This document shows positions 41,833-53,500 of a stretch of DNA of 64,000 nt, piece after piece; position 1 is the first letter of the stretch; the number at the start of each line of letters is the position of its first letter. Both the position numbers and the translations under genes were made by a program. The notes below the pieces were generated by a model. It was not told the DNA's origin. It searched no databases and saw only the letters and a program-made list of their open reading frames with translations. This DNA comes from an uncultured Clostridium sp. (lineage in GTDB: Bacteria; Bacillota; Clostridia; TANB77; CAG-508), in assembly GCA_900556975.1 (NCBI GenBank), contig USQZ01000002.1, positions 1 through 64,000 of the forward strand, written 5' to 3'.

Positions 41833-43884
41833 TTATTCAACACATATTGCTCTTAGTTTTAGTAGGTCTACTATGTCGACTGTTCCGTTTCCGTTTATGT
41901 CTGCCGCTTCTAGCTTTTCTCCTGTTAGGATTGAGCCTTGTTGTTCTACAAGGTGAGCTCTCATTTTGGATATGTCTAATGCCCTTGCATATTCGTCTCC
42001 TCCTGAGCCTGATATATCTGAAACAACAGAAATAACATATTCCTTTGTTCCTACTCTAACTTTATAACCTGTTCTTACTAGTTTTGTGCTTACTTCGTTT
42101 CCGTTTTTATCAACTATTGTATATGTTTGACTTACTGTTATTGCGTTTTTGAATTGTGCAAGTGTTGTATTTACTGGTACTCTTGTTATCATATTATCTT
42201 TTATTTTATATGTATCTGATGTTATTGTTTCGTCTGTTGTTGGTGGTGTTTCTTGCTCGCTTTTTGTGTATGCACGTATTCCTACATTAAATACTATTGA
42301 ATTGTATTGTAAGTCTTGGTATGTGTATGTAGATTGTGTATTGTCAAACTCTTGTGTTGTGCTATTTGTATATACTAAATAGCTTTCGCCTTTGTTTGCT
42401 ACTGCATAATCATATAGGCTTCCTAATTTGACTATATCGTTTTTCTCCATTTCTATTGGTACACATGCTTGTCCGCTGTCTGCTATGTAAGTTACACAAA
42501 TTGCAAATTTGTCTTTTGTTAATTCTATATTGCTTAAGTCAACTGTCGTGTATCCTTCTTCCAAATTAACATTTTCTTTTGCTAGTTTGAAATTAACTGG
42601 ATATCCTTTTTCTCCAAATGTTTCTGTATAATATACGTTTGCTTTTTGTGTTCTAAATGAAGGAATACCTACTTGCAACAATTCTTCAGATTTTTGTGTT
42701 GTTCTATCAAAAACGTTTATTACTGATCCTTTTGAGCCTTTTAATTGTAATTCTGTTGTGCATCCTAGTTCGTCGTGTAAGTATACGTTTGTGTATGTTG
42801 GTTCTGCTGCTTTTGTAATTGCTGTCATTGATTGTTCTACAAAGAAGTCATCATATGAAATGTATACGAATCCATCATAATACTTATCTTTTCCATATGA
42901 GTTTAATGCTATGTATGCTCCTTTTTTTCTCCATGCTGTTCCTTTTGGTACTTGTATATCATCATTACTTGGTAGATAATCATCATCCCAACCAATAATT
43001 AATACTGCATGGTTGGCTGTAGCTATTTTTCCATTTACTTTTATTTGTGGCACATATATGTCTTTGTCTCCGTCGACTTGGAATATATTTGCCATTACTC
43101 CACCGTTTGTTTTAATTTGTTGTTTTATTGTGTTTCTGAATGTGTCCATACTTGTGATTTCTGATGAAAACACGTCTGTGTCAAAATTGTATGTATTGTA
43201 ATATTTTATTTCACCTGTTGATAAAACTTTTTTGTATACTGATGGGTATGTTGCATAGTTGTTTAGGTTTTCTTGTACACCGTTTTTAGTTTTTAAATCT
43301 GAATAATTAATTCCTGTGATTGCTCCTGTTGATGGCATATCTGATTCTAGTACTGGTCCGTTTCCACTGATGCTATAATTTAGGCCCATATATGCTGTTC
43401 CGCCTTCTGCTGTTTGTGCATTTCTGTTGAATACTCCTGATGTGAGTGTTTGGTCTTTAAATACATTGCTTGAAGAATAATTTATGTGTCTTGCTGAATA
43501 TTCTTTTCCTTGCAAACTTGAATTTGTCGCGTAATTGTATGCTTCATATGCTGATACAAGTGCGTTTGCCCAACATTCATATGTATCACTTCCGCTTGAC
43601 TCTTGATTTTTTACAGTCAATTTAGATTTAAATGATGGTATATATGATGATGGTAAGCTTGCTCCTATGTTACTGTCTGCAATTTTAGATAATAGTGAAC
43701 CTATCAGTTTTGTTCCCGATGTTAGTTCTGTTTTCGGTTCATACATGATATTCATTTGTTTCCCATTATTGCTGACAACTTGATTTATTTGTGCTGTGTC
43801 TAAGTTTTCTGCTGCTTTTACACTACTGTGTATTGACAGCAATGTTATTCCAGCTAAAACACTTGAGAGAATTTTTTTGTTCAT
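41833..43884 (-). CDS. Secreted papain-like (C1) cysteine protease with C-terminal dockerin
   Basis: 683 aa. Signal peptide (1-24). C1 protease domain: Gln94 (oxyanion), Cys104 in ECWANALVSAYE, His292 in ANHAVLIIGWD and Asn328 in ALNSYG. Next comes a lectin-like beta domain common in clostridial C1 enzymes (about 360-540), a YKI/ITRVPVNTTLAQF linker module (about 560-625), and a dockerin (about 630-683): a degenerate first loop DISGSGGDEYARALDISKMRAHL and a canonical second loop DINGNGTVDIVDLLKLR. Likely bound extracellularly by a cohesin. Leftward, same unit as the cohesin gene. Confidence 0.88.
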   Translation of the reverse strand: MNKKILSSVLAGITLLSIHSSVKAAENLDTAQINQVVSNNGKQMNIMYEPKTELTSGTKLIGSLLSKIADSNIGASLPSSYIPSFKSKLTVKNQESSGSDTYECWANALVSAYEAYNYATNSSLQGKEYSARHINYSSSNVFKDQTLTSGVFNRNAQTAEGGTAYMGLNYSISGNGPVLESDMPSTGAITGINYSDLKTKNGVQENLNNYATYPSVYKKVLSTGEIKYYNTYNFDTDVFSSEITSMDTFRNTIKQQIKTNGGVMANIFQVDGDKDIYVPQIKVNGKIATANHAVLIIGWDDDYLPSNDDIQVPKGTAWRKKGAYIALNSYGKDKYYDGFVYISYDDFFVEQSMTAITKAAEPTYTNVYLHDELGCTTELQLKGSKGSVINVFDRTTQKSEELLQVGIPSFRTQKANVYYTETFGEKGYPVNFKLAKENVNLEEGYTTVDLSNIELTKDKFAICVTYIADSGQACVPIEMEKNDIVKLGSLYDYAVANKGESYLVYTNSTTQEFDNTQSTYTYQDLQYNSIVFNVGIRAYTKSEQETPPTTDETITSDTYKIKDNMITRVPVNTTLAQFKNAITVSQTYTIVDKNGNEVSTKLVRTGYKVRVGTKEYVISVVSDISGSGGDEYARALDISKMRAHLVEQQGSILTGEKLEAADINGNGTVDIVDLLKLRAICVE

Positions 43885-43924
43885 ATTATTCTTCTCCTTA
43901 TATTTATTTTTATAATGTTTTATA

Positions 43925-43955
43925 TACTAGGAAGGATTTGCTCTCCTTCCTAGTA
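43925..43955 (-). terminator. Hairpin between giant surface gene and protease gene
   Basis: Perfect 11-bp stem tactaggaagg (43925-43935) with ccttcctagta (43945-43955), 11 bases after the 2198-aa gene ends. No strong T-run follows on the minus strand, so termination may be partial. Confidence 0.6.
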
Positions 43956-43965
43956 CATATTAGTT

Positions 43966-46900
43966 TTATTCTTCATCATTTTTTTGAATTTTTTTCTGTT
44001 TTACTATAAATGCTATTCCCATTACTCCAATTGCAAGTAATAAAATTGTAATTGGAATGATGTTGTTTTTAATGTATGTACGTAATGCGATACCTGTTGG
44101 TGCTATTACTGTTACATACTCTGGTGACCATGCATCGTTTTCTGGATATTTTGTCCAGTTCTTTGATACTGTTTCCCAATCGCCTTCTCCTTGTGCTTTT
44201 GCTTTCCAATAATCGATGCTATTGTATCCTGCTTTCCACATTTCTTGAGTTGTTGAAATTACCATTGCGTTTCCTGGAACTGAGTTTATGTCTCTTCTAC
44301 CTGTTGTGTTTGAATATACTAATACTTCTGCTAGGTTGTCTATTCTCATTTGGTTTGCTTCGTCTCCTGATGTTGCTTCTTTTCTTACTGCTATATGAAT
44401 TTCTGAATAGTATTCATTGCTATCACTGCCTTCTAGGAAGCAGTTCTTTGGTTTTAGTTCTTTTGTTAATGTACTGTTGTATTTGCTTCTTGCTTTATCA
44501 GGTTCTGCATATTCGACTCTTCCTTTGTCTCCACAGTTCTCTGTTCCTCCGTCTGGTGTTGGTATTTGTTCTAATTTTCCTAATCTTTCGTTATAGCTTA
44601 TTGCTATATTTGATCTTGTTGTGTTTATAAACTCTCTATTCTTTTCATCAAAGATATTTAGTTTATTATTAACAACTCTGTATGCTGTTTTGTCTATTAG
44701 TCCATTTAGTGATTTATTGTATCCTCCTGTTACTCTCTCGCTTTCTGGTTCTAGTTCTGATGTTGACCATGCTGCATTTGCAATTGAACTATCATTTTCT
44801 AGACTTGTGTCAACGTCAATGTAATCAACTAATTGATCTACTGTTGTTGTTACAATTTTGTCTGCATCATATGATATAGCCATATCTTCTAATGAACTAT
44901 TGTTGTCCGCATAATATTTTATCTTATATGCTGCTGATTCTGTTTTAATTCTGTTTTCATAGTAAAATCTACCAACGTATCTACCATAACTGATAATTTG
45001 TGGTTTTATTGTACTTGTGTTGTATTGTGTTCCTGTTTTTCCTGTCATACTACCTCTATACTCGTAGTATGCATTTGCTTTGTTTATAATGTCATCTGCT
45101 TTGTATAGTTCAGCTAATTTTCCTGTGTAGTCAGCTTCTGAATTGTTTATAAGTTTAATCTTATATTCAATACGTAATGCTAAATCGTTTAGATAATCAT
45201 CTTCAATTGATAATGCATAGAATCCTTGTTGATATAGTCCTGATGTTGATGCTTTTGAGTGTGGTAAATATGCTATTTTGTCTAGTCCTGTTGCATTTAC
45301 GTCTGTTTTTATAATTTCACCATCTTCTGTCATGCTTGCATTTAATATTACTTCATCTGCTTTTAATAATTGAATGTTTTCAATATATTTTTCTAATGCT
45401 ATGTCTGTTTTTGCTCTTTCTTCTAGACCAAAGTTTATATTTTTTATTGAATATTTATGATTTTCTATTGATTCGTCTTGTTCTGCCTGATTTTTCTTTG
45501 CATCTGGTTCGTATTTTTCGCCATTTTCTCTAACTCTTAATTGTTGATCTGATGATTGTTGCGATTCGTCTGACTGTCCTTCGATTTTCATCTTCTTTGG
45601 ATCTTCAATTTCTATTTGCATTATTGGTGTTTCTGCATACATTTTTGTTGACTTAACAAATTCATTTTCAACTTCGTTAGTATCTGGCGCCTCTCTATCT
45701 CTTAAAATTTGTCCTCTATCATTTTCAATTGTTCTTGAGTATGCGTCAACTATCATTCTTCTTGATTCGTTGTCTCTTGCTGTTGATATTTTTAAATCAC
45801 TAATATCTGTTCCATTAATTTTTGTTTTTCCTGTTAAGTCTAAATATTTATCATTTAAGTGTTCTTCACCTGATTTTTCTGATAAATCTCCCAAGAATTT
45901 AGTGTTTTCATAATCTTGTCCATTATATTTGACGATGTTTATTGATGATTGCTGTGATTCTGCATTTTGATTTGTAGAATATTTTATGTCTGTGTTTCCA
46001 TCACCTTTTGTTCCATAGTCAAATCTTAAAATGTAATCACCTGGTAGGAATCCGTAAATATAATAGTTAGGTTGAGGAGTACGTGGTTTGGTCGTTTCTA
46101 CTGCGGTTGTTCCTGATTTTTCACCTGTTATTTCGTATGCATGTCCTCCTGTATTATTGTAGTTGTAATAAATTTGAGGAATTTGATAATAGTAATCGTA
46201 ATTATCATAATTAGTATTGTAATTTTCGCTACTATTTGCTCGTCCAAGATTTATTACTTCATACATTGTTATTCCTACATTAGGTATTAGCTCTTCTCCA
46301 TTGTCGTAATATCCATTACCAACTTTTATCTTGCTTGCTCCATTGCTTCCGCCAACTTCTGTTTCTTTTTTGTCTTCCCAAACATATCCATACATATCTC
46401 TTTCATATGTTTCTAGTTTAATGTTGATTGGTATTGCTCTATCTGTATCATCTTCATATCTTGTTCTATCTTTTATGTTTGATCTCTTAATGTTATTTGG
46501 TGCAGAATCTTTGTCAACTCTTCCTGAAACCCAACCGCTTCTATATGCTCTATAATATCTTGTATTGTAATCTTTTGTGCTGTAGTAAGTTGAGTAGTTT
46601 GAAATCTCAGCTACATTTTCTTTATCACCTATTATTAATTCTCTGTCTTTGATTGTAGCTAAGTCGTTTTGCATTTTTTCATATCCTTCTTTATCTACTT
46701 CATATGTTGTAAATATTTCGGCATATTGATTTGGTTTTACTTTTATTGTGCTTAAAGATTTTGTTGTTGACATTAACATTTTTTGTCTTTTTAGGGTAGC
46801 TTTTAAATTATCGCTTCCTGTATCTTCCCATGTAATAGATCCACAATCAACTCCATCTACTTTTCCTTCAAGATTTTGTGCTTTAGTTTCTTTCCACAAG

Positions 46901-49900
46901 TTGTTTACTGCTGCTGCTTTTGTATTCATAATTCTATAATATGGTGCATCTGCAACTACTTGTTCGCTTCTCTTTGAATTGTTATCTACTATTGATGATT
47001 TTACATCTTTAGAAACTATTGTATATGTTTCATCATAGTAATCTGTTATTTCATTAAATTCTACATTGTTTGTGTCTGAATTGTTATATACCCTTACTAC
47101 ATAAGTTACAAATACTCTTAGCTCTGTTCCTTTTTTCATTTCTTGTACTTCAGGAATTGCGTTTTTATATCTTTGATATGATTGATATGCAAGATCTGTA
47201 GAATATAGTCCTAATGAGTATTTTGTATATTTTTTTCCTTCCCACTCATTTTGCCTTTTCTCTAAGGCAAGTTTATATTCTGATGAATCGAAGTCTCCTA
47301 GTAAGTTGTATTGTTTTGTTATTTTTTGTTCATTTACAATCATTGTAATTTTGTATAAGTCTTTAATTGTGCTCATGTCTGTCTTTGGTCTTTCTTTAAG
47401 TCCTAAGTTAATATGTAACATATAGTTATCTATATATCTTCCAACTTCTTTTCCCTTAGCATTTTTGATACGGAATCTATTCATTACATATATCCAGTCT
47501 TGAGCTTTTCCGTTTGCATCTTTTTCTTCTACTAATGGATATTTTATTCTGAAGTTTGTTTTCTCTACAGCCATTTCATGTAATTCGGTATTATCATAAT
47601 AAGTTTTTGCTGTCATTCTATAACGGTCGTATGTTTCCCCTTCTGTAACTTTTTGATTTCCGCCTCCATCTTTTGGTGAAGCTGCAGAATTTAGATTAGA
47701 TTCTACTTGTGTACCGTCTTCTCCAACTTTATTTGTCTTGCCTCTATAATCAATTGTATTAAATTTTGCATCTGCGTTATCAGTTGCATTGTTTCCTGCA
47801 CTGTCTGTTGTTTTTGTTTGTCCTACTGTTGAGTTATCATCTTTTATTGATTTTGTACCTGTTATTTCTCCAAATGTTTGGTCAAATATGTATCTTGTAT
47901 CGACTTGTTCAACTGCCATAGAGCTGTTTGAATATGCATCTGGGTTTTGTTTGTATGCACTTGCTGTTCCTTGGTTTGCATATGTTTCACCATCTGAAGT
48001 TGTTGTACTGTTTGATTTTCCTAAATATGTTGTTTGTCTGTATACTTGTCCGTCATATTCAAATTCTATTACATAGAATCCATTTTTTACACTACCTGGT
48101 GCTTCTAGTCTTTCTACTTCATAGTGTCCTGCTGAGTTTGTGTATATTGGCCATTGTATTTCTTCACCGTTGCTCTCATGTGCTATTGCTTTTCGAACAT
48201 TTCTACTTCCTGAATAAATATATATTGTTACACCAACGTTCTTTAAGTTCTTTTCTCCGCCTTCTTTTACACCAATTGTGTAGCTTTTATCATCTTTTTG
48301 CGAGTCTTCATCTACCCATACATCACCCGCCAGAGTGGTTGTCAGATCTATGTTCCACCTGAATTTTGCTCGTCCTTTATCATTTCCTAAATTTCCGTCT
48401 GGTGTGTATCCATATCCAGCTTTTATTTCATCAAAATATCTATGGGCATACTCAACTCTCATTAATTGCTGTGTAGCAATTGTACCTGCTTTTTTCTTTG
48501 AAACAGATATTGTTGCACTAGTATAATAGTCACAATACTCTGTATAATCAAATTCCCATATTTTCTTTTCTTCATTCCATTTATAATGATCTTCTGAATA
48601 ATCACATTCTCCAAAACTTACCGATCCCGCTGTCCATGACCATTTGTCTATATATCCTGATGAATAGTGATATGTTCCATTTGCTGTTAAACATCTAAAA
48701 TCAAAAGTTAGACCTCCTAATTTGTGCATTCCTTCTTTGTAATCCATTAATATATAGAATTCCTCTCCTGTATGAGGATAAGAATCGTATTGGTCTGGTA
48801 TTGAACCTCCTAATGAATCTATATTACTTCTCTCGTTTCCTTCCCATGAGAATGTCCAACCTTCTCCTAGTTCCCAATCTTCTACTTGATTTCTGCCATC
48901 TTTATATATTTGTACTGAAAGTGTTGGTACCCCTGTTATACCTGCGAATTGATTTCCTTGGTTACCTGACTCTGAATCTCCATATGATGTTGAAGAATAT
49001 ACTTCCATGTACTGGAATCTAAATGGCCCTACTAAATATCTTTTTCTAGTCGCATCATATGTTACTTGAACATTTGCTTTATTTGTAAGATCTTTTATTG
49101 TGTTTTGATATACTCCATTTCTACCGTTTTTTCCGTATGATTTTATTGCTTTATGCATTGTTGCAAAAAGTCTTGCTTCAGCAATTAATCCATCTGCGTT
49201 TCCAGCAGAATATCCATCTGAGTCAACATTTTTTCTAACTGCAACTGAATCTAGATATTTCATAAATCTCTCTCTGTCTTTTAATCTATCTTCAAATTGT
49301 TTATTTAATTCTGTGATTTCAGCTTGCAATTGTGCTATTTCTGCATTTATTACACTTATTCTTTTTTTAGCTTTTTTTATGTATTTTTGGTATCTTGGAA
49401 TACTTGAATTGTACTGTTTTTTATTGTTAACATCTGGATTTTGAATTGCATTTATTAATTTTTGATATCTATTGACTTGTGATTGTAATGCACTATTTTC
49501 ATTTTCCAAAATTGCTATATCATTATTTAAACCACTTATTGCATCTTCATATGATTTTATATTTGAATTTAACGTTGATATTTGTTGATTAACTTTTTGC
49601 GTATTCTGTCCTTGTGCTTGCAATCTGTTTCTTTCGTCTTTTCTTATGTTTAATTGTGTTTTAGCATCATCTAATTTTTGTTGATAGCTATTTATTTGTT
49701 GTCGTTTTTTCCTAATTGCTTTATTATTATCTGCAATTTCTGAGTTTAATGATGCAATAATTTCTTCATATCCATCTATTTTTGTTTCATATTTATTTAT
49801 TATTTTTTGCCATTTAGCTATTTTTTTCTCCAATTTTTCTTTTTCTTTATTTAACTTATTAATTTGTGCTTGATTATCTCCAATAATTGCATCTTTTGCT

Positions 49901-50562
49901 TTTCTTTCTTGTTCATCATTTAATGTTGGATCATCCGGAAATGCACTTTGTGCACCTGAATTTGCAGCAGCTGCTGCCTCTGTTCTCCTCCACCATGCAT
50001 GATTCGGATAAGAAGCTTTTGGAACTATACCTGGAGTATTTGCTCCTGCCTCTGCAAGTAAATATGCAACTTCGTCATTTGATGCTGATATTCCTCCACC
50101 TTCATTATAGTGAATTTCTCCTGTGGCATATATAGTACCTGGTATAGCTCCTGAATCTGGGCTGCATTCTCCTCCTAAAAGGCCTTTCCCTGAATATGAA
50201 CTAGCTGTTATTTTCATGTTGCTTACAGAATTGGTAAAATGAGTTGAATTTGAATGCGTTCCAGACCTTAATGTAAATGTTCCTCCATCTGTAACATCTA
50301 CACTTACACTTTTTCCACCTACTGTGCCAGATACTGTGATTTGGGTATCTGCTTTATTAAAATATGGTCCACCATGTTGATTACAAAACATTGCTGAACT
50401 CCATACTAAGGAATCAAAATATAATTCGCCTGTATATGGCCCTCTGTCTGCTGAATATTCTTGTGTTAATCCTATTGCCAGAACTTTTGACACATTTATC
50501 ATTAGGTATGTTGTAATTATTACTACTAATAATACAATACTGTATTTAATAAATCTCTTCAT
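43966..50562 (-). CDS. Giant surface protein (2198 aa) with coiled coil and B-type repeats
   Basis: Signal peptide (1-29). A 220-residue Lys/Gln/Asn-rich coiled coil (about 212-435). Collagen-binding B/SdrD-like stalk domains near 742-860 (LAGDVWVDEDSQKDDKS ... GVTIYIYSG) and 1389-1545 (MYGYVWEDKKETEVGG ... YYIYGFLPGDYILRFDYG), with further beta-rich modules between and after. C-terminal APTG, a membrane helix (about 2165-2187) and the basic tail KQKKIQKNDEE. An anchored fibrous surface protein, role likely adhesion or envelope structure (inference). Its ATG overlaps the stop of the upstream giant gene by one base (TAATG), with GGAGG before it. Confidence 0.8.
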   Translation of the reverse strand: MKRFIKYSIVLLVVIITTYLMINVSKVLAIGLTQEYSADRGPYTGELYFDSLVWSSAMFCNQHGGPYFNKADTQITVSGTVGGKSVSVDVTDGGTFTLRSGTHSNSTHFTNSVSNMKITASSYSGKGLLGGECSPDSGAIPGTIYATGEIHYNEGGGISASNDEVAYLLAEAGANTPGIVPKASYPNHAWWRRTEAAAAANSGAQSAFPDDPTLNDEQERKAKDAIIGDNQAQINKLNKEKEKLEKKIAKWQKIINKYETKIDGYEEIIASLNSEIADNNKAIRKKRQQINSYQQKLDDAKTQLNIRKDERNRLQAQGQNTQKVNQQISTLNSNIKSYEDAISGLNNDIAILENENSALQSQVNRYQKLINAIQNPDVNNKKQYNSSIPRYQKYIKKAKKRISVINAEIAQLQAEITELNKQFEDRLKDRERFMKYLDSVAVRKNVDSDGYSAGNADGLIAEARLFATMHKAIKSYGKNGRNGVYQNTIKDLTNKANVQVTYDATRKRYLVGPFRFQYMEVYSSTSYGDSESGNQGNQFAGITGVPTLSVQIYKDGRNQVEDWELGEGWTFSWEGNERSNIDSLGGSIPDQYDSYPHTGEEFYILMDYKEGMHKLGGLTFDFRCLTANGTYHYSSGYIDKWSWTAGSVSFGECDYSEDHYKWNEEKKIWEFDYTEYCDYYTSATISVSKKKAGTIATQQLMRVEYAHRYFDEIKAGYGYTPDGNLGNDKGRAKFRWNIDLTTTLAGDVWVDEDSQKDDKSYTIGVKEGGEKNLKNVGVTIYIYSGSRNVRKAIAHESNGEEIQWPIYTNSAGHYEVERLEAPGSVKNGFYVIEFEYDGQVYRQTTYLGKSNSTTTSDGETYANQGTASAYKQNPDAYSNSSMAVEQVDTRYIFDQTFGEITGTKSIKDDNSTVGQTKTTDSAGNNATDNADAKFNTIDYRGKTNKVGEDGTQVESNLNSAASPKDGGGNQKVTEGETYDRYRMTAKTYYDNTELHEMAVEKTNFRIKYPLVEEKDANGKAQDWIYVMNRFRIKNAKGKEVGRYIDNYMLHINLGLKERPKTDMSTIKDLYKITMIVNEQKITKQYNLLGDFDSSEYKLALEKRQNEWEGKKYTKYSLGLYSTDLAYQSYQRYKNAIPEVQEMKKGTELRVFVTYVVRVYNNSDTNNVEFNEITDYYDETYTIVSKDVKSSIVDNNSKRSEQVVADAPYYRIMNTKAAAVNNLWKETKAQNLEGKVDGVDCGSITWEDTGSDNLKATLKRQKMLMSTTKSLSTIKVKPNQYAEIFTTYEVDKEGYEKMQNDLATIKDRELIIGDKENVAEISNYSTYYSTKDYNTRYYRAYRSGWVSGRVDKDSAPNNIKRSNIKDRTRYEDDTDRAIPINIKLETYERDMYGYVWEDKKETEVGGSNGASKIKVGNGYYDNGEELIPNVGITMYEVINLGRANSSENYNTNYDNYDYYYQIPQIYYNYNNTGGHAYEITGEKSGTTAVETTKPRTPQPNYYIYGFLPGDYILRFDYGTKGDGNTDIKYSTNQNAESQQSSINIVKYNGQDYENTKFLGDLSEKSGEEHLNDKYLDLTGKTKINGTDISDLKISTARDNESRRMIVDAYSRTIENDRGQILRDREAPDTNEVENEFVKSTKMYAETPIMQIEIEDPKKMKIEGQSDESQQSSDQQLRVRENGEKYEPDAKKNQAEQDESIENHKYSIKNINFGLEERAKTDIALEKYIENIQLLKADEVILNASMTEDGEIIKTDVNATGLDKIAYLPHSKASTSGLYQQGFYALSIEDDYLNDLALRIEYKIKLINNSEADYTGKLAELYKADDIINKANAYYEYRGSMTGKTGTQYNTSTIKPQIISYGRYVGRFYYENRIKTESAAYKIKYYADNNSSLEDMAISYDADKIVTTTVDQLVDYIDVDTSLENDSSIANAAWSTSELEPESERVTGGYNKSLNGLIDKTAYRVVNNKLNIFDEKNREFINTTRSNIAISYNERLGKLEQIPTPDGGTENCGDKGRVEYAEPDKARSKYNSTLTKELKPKNCFLEGSDSNEYYSEIHIAVRKEATSGDEANQMRIDNLAEVLVYSNTTGRRDINSVPGNAMVISTTQEMWKAGYNSIDYWKAKAQGEGDWETVSKNWTKYPENDAWSPEYVTVIAPTGIALRTYIKNNIIPITILLLAIGVMGIAFIVKQKKIQKNDEE

Positions 50563-53500
50563 TATACATACCTCCTTTTCTCAAAGAATCTCCAAACGAG
50601 AAAGGCTAGAGGTATTAATACGACTAAACTTACAAGAACTATTGGTAATGTTCCAATTCTTAATCCTGTTGTAATACCAACTATTGAATCTGCATATGAT
50701 AGATCATCTTCTGCTAATTTATTTCCTGGTGTTGAATCTATATCTGCAATTCCTTTGTCATTTTCTGCATCTGCTATTTCAATGCTGTTATGTATTAAGC
50801 CTGTATTTTTTTCTGTCATATTTTTTATTAATATTAGTTTTATTTCTTTTGTTTCTCCTGGATTGATTACTTCATCTTTTAATACTGTTGTATATAAGTT
50901 TCCATCTGCTCCTAAATACCAATCTGGATTTAATGAGCTATCAAATTCTAGGTCTGATGGCATATAATCAACTAACTTAGTTGCTTTTCCTGATATTGTT
51001 CCTTGGTTTTCAACTGTAACTTTATATTCAATTAATACTTTTGAACTATTTACTAAATCTGGATCAATATCTATTTTTGATAGTTTGCTGTTTTCACTTA
51101 CAAATTCATTATTTTCTGCTGAGTTTTGAATTGTCATCTTTTCAACTGTTGTATCAAGTTTTAGATCAAATATGTTGTCGTCTGTTAATCCTAAATCAAC
51201 GTTTGCAACACTTTTATCTTCTATTGAAACATTGTCTGTTACATTTTTTCCATCAATATTCATAACTGATGCTTTGTTTTGTGTTAATTCTTCTGAATCT
51301 TCTGAACTTAATTCATATTGTTCTTCATCATAGTTAAATTTTACATAGTACTTACCATTTTCTACATTATCGAAAATATAACGTCCAGATATGTCTGTTA
51401 TTTTTGAGCCTACAATTTCATTTGTTTCTGAATTGCATAAATTAACTATAATTCCTGATAATACTCTTTCATTGCTATCTTGTTGATTGTTATGGTTTGC
51501 ATCAACATATGCAACACCTGTTAATTTATAATTTTGACTTTCAATTGCATCTTCAACAATTGAACTTACACTTTCTGCTGTGAATATCTTTCCATATAAT
51601 CTTCCTTTTGCTGTTGCTGTAATGCTGTTTGATATTCCTGGTATTATTTTTCCTGTAAATACTAGTTTTGCTGTTTCTCCTGGTTTTAATATAAGCCATT
51701 TACTATCTTCTAGATCCATATTTCCAAAGACTTCTGTACTATCACCTTTTATAAAAGTTAGTGATTTTACTTCAAAGTTGCTTGATGTTTCTACATTTAA
51801 TGTTAATGTATCTACATCAAATTCACAGTTATTTTTTACTTCGTATGCATATGTTACATCATTATTTTCTGAAACAAATACACTATTTTCTTTATTGATT
51901 GGTGTTATTTGTATGTCATACATATAAAATTTTACATCATTTTCATATTCTACGTTTTTGCTTGAGTCATCTGATGTTATTGATGTTTTTGATTTTATAT
52001 TATATGAACTACCTGTTAAACTATCATCATTATCTAATGAAATTGTGTAACGTAGAAATATTGCTTCTGATGGGTCCATGCTCTCTATTTTAGCTCTTAA
52101 TACTCCTGTGTTTTTATCATATGTAAAATCAACATTTTTATTTTCATCAACACTTAAATTTGTTACTGTTATTTTGTTTGAAAATTGTTTTGTAAATACT
52201 ACATTATTTAATTTCTCTCTAGATGTATTTTTCATATTGAATATGCAATCTTTTTCTCTGCCTATCCATTTTTCGTCGTTTACTCCTGTTTCAGTAATTG
52301 CTATGTTAGTTTTTTCAACAGGAACTGCCTCTGATTCAAAGCTTTGCTCTGCTATGTTGCTTGCACTTACTTTTCCGCTAATTGTTAATTCTGTTAAGCC
52401 TTCTTCTATTTTGAAAGTGTTATATCCTATTGTGATTTTTTCTTCTGAATTTGCTTGTAAATTATCTTTTCTAATTACAAATCCTGTATCTTGTTTTTCA
52501 ACTGTAAAATCGCTATCTTGTTTCATATATGAAGCTGTTAGTCCATTTACGTTTGGTATTGTTATCATAAGATTTTTAGCATCTACATCGCTTGTATTTT
52601 TTATTGTTATTTCATATTCTGCATCTGAGATTTCTTTTATTTTTTCTCCATTTAATTTCATTCCAATTTCTATGCTTGCATTTTTAAGTGTTTCATATCC
52701 TATTTTGTTTGGAGATGAATTTTCTTCTACGCTTGTGTCTACTTCTTTATAGTATGTTGCATATGTTCCATAGAATGCGTCTCCTGCTTTTAAGTCAGCT
52801 GGTATAACGTAGTCATATGAGAATTGTAATTTGTCATTTGGCTCTAACACATGATTTTCATCTAATACTATTAAATATGATTTTACTCCACCTGTTTTAT
52901 AGTAATTTGTGTTCCATCCATTGTTTTCATCTGTTAAATCTTCTGTTGCTTCTCCATTTTCTGAATAATAAACTGTGTAGTTTAAATCTTCATCGCTTGA
53001 TGTGATTTCTGTATCTAAAATTGTATCTACTGTTGTTCCTAAATCTTCACCTGTTGTAATGTCTTTGTTTCCTGCAAAAGGAAGTCTTCCTAATATTCTA
53101 AAGTTTGAATATCTTTTTCCTGTGCTATTTAAAACTGTAATGTCCATTGTTGCTAATTTAGCTTCTGTTCCTTCTTCTAGTAGGTCTGTGTCAGCTCCTT
53201 GTTTTACAGAAGATATTTTGTTTGATGTGTTTTCTGTATTTTGTGTATTTTCATTTTCTTGAGTTTCATCTTTTGTTTCTGATGTTTGTCCTGTTACTAA
53301 TCCTTCTGGTGCTTTGTATGAAATTTGAATTCCATCATATCCATTCATACCATATGAAACATCGTTGCTTGATAATAACATATGCCATTCTGATTCATTG
53401 TTATATTTGCTGGCAATTGCATTGTAATAATACATCTCTATCATTTCGCTTATGTTTCCAGCAAATTCGTCTACTCCTAAATCAACGTCGAATGATATTA

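Noticed and set aside
43925..43955. dif-like recombination site from the aggaagg/ccttcct palindrome
   Set aside because: The 11-bp spacing and sequence do not match the 28-bp XerCD site layout; a gene-end hairpin explains it better.
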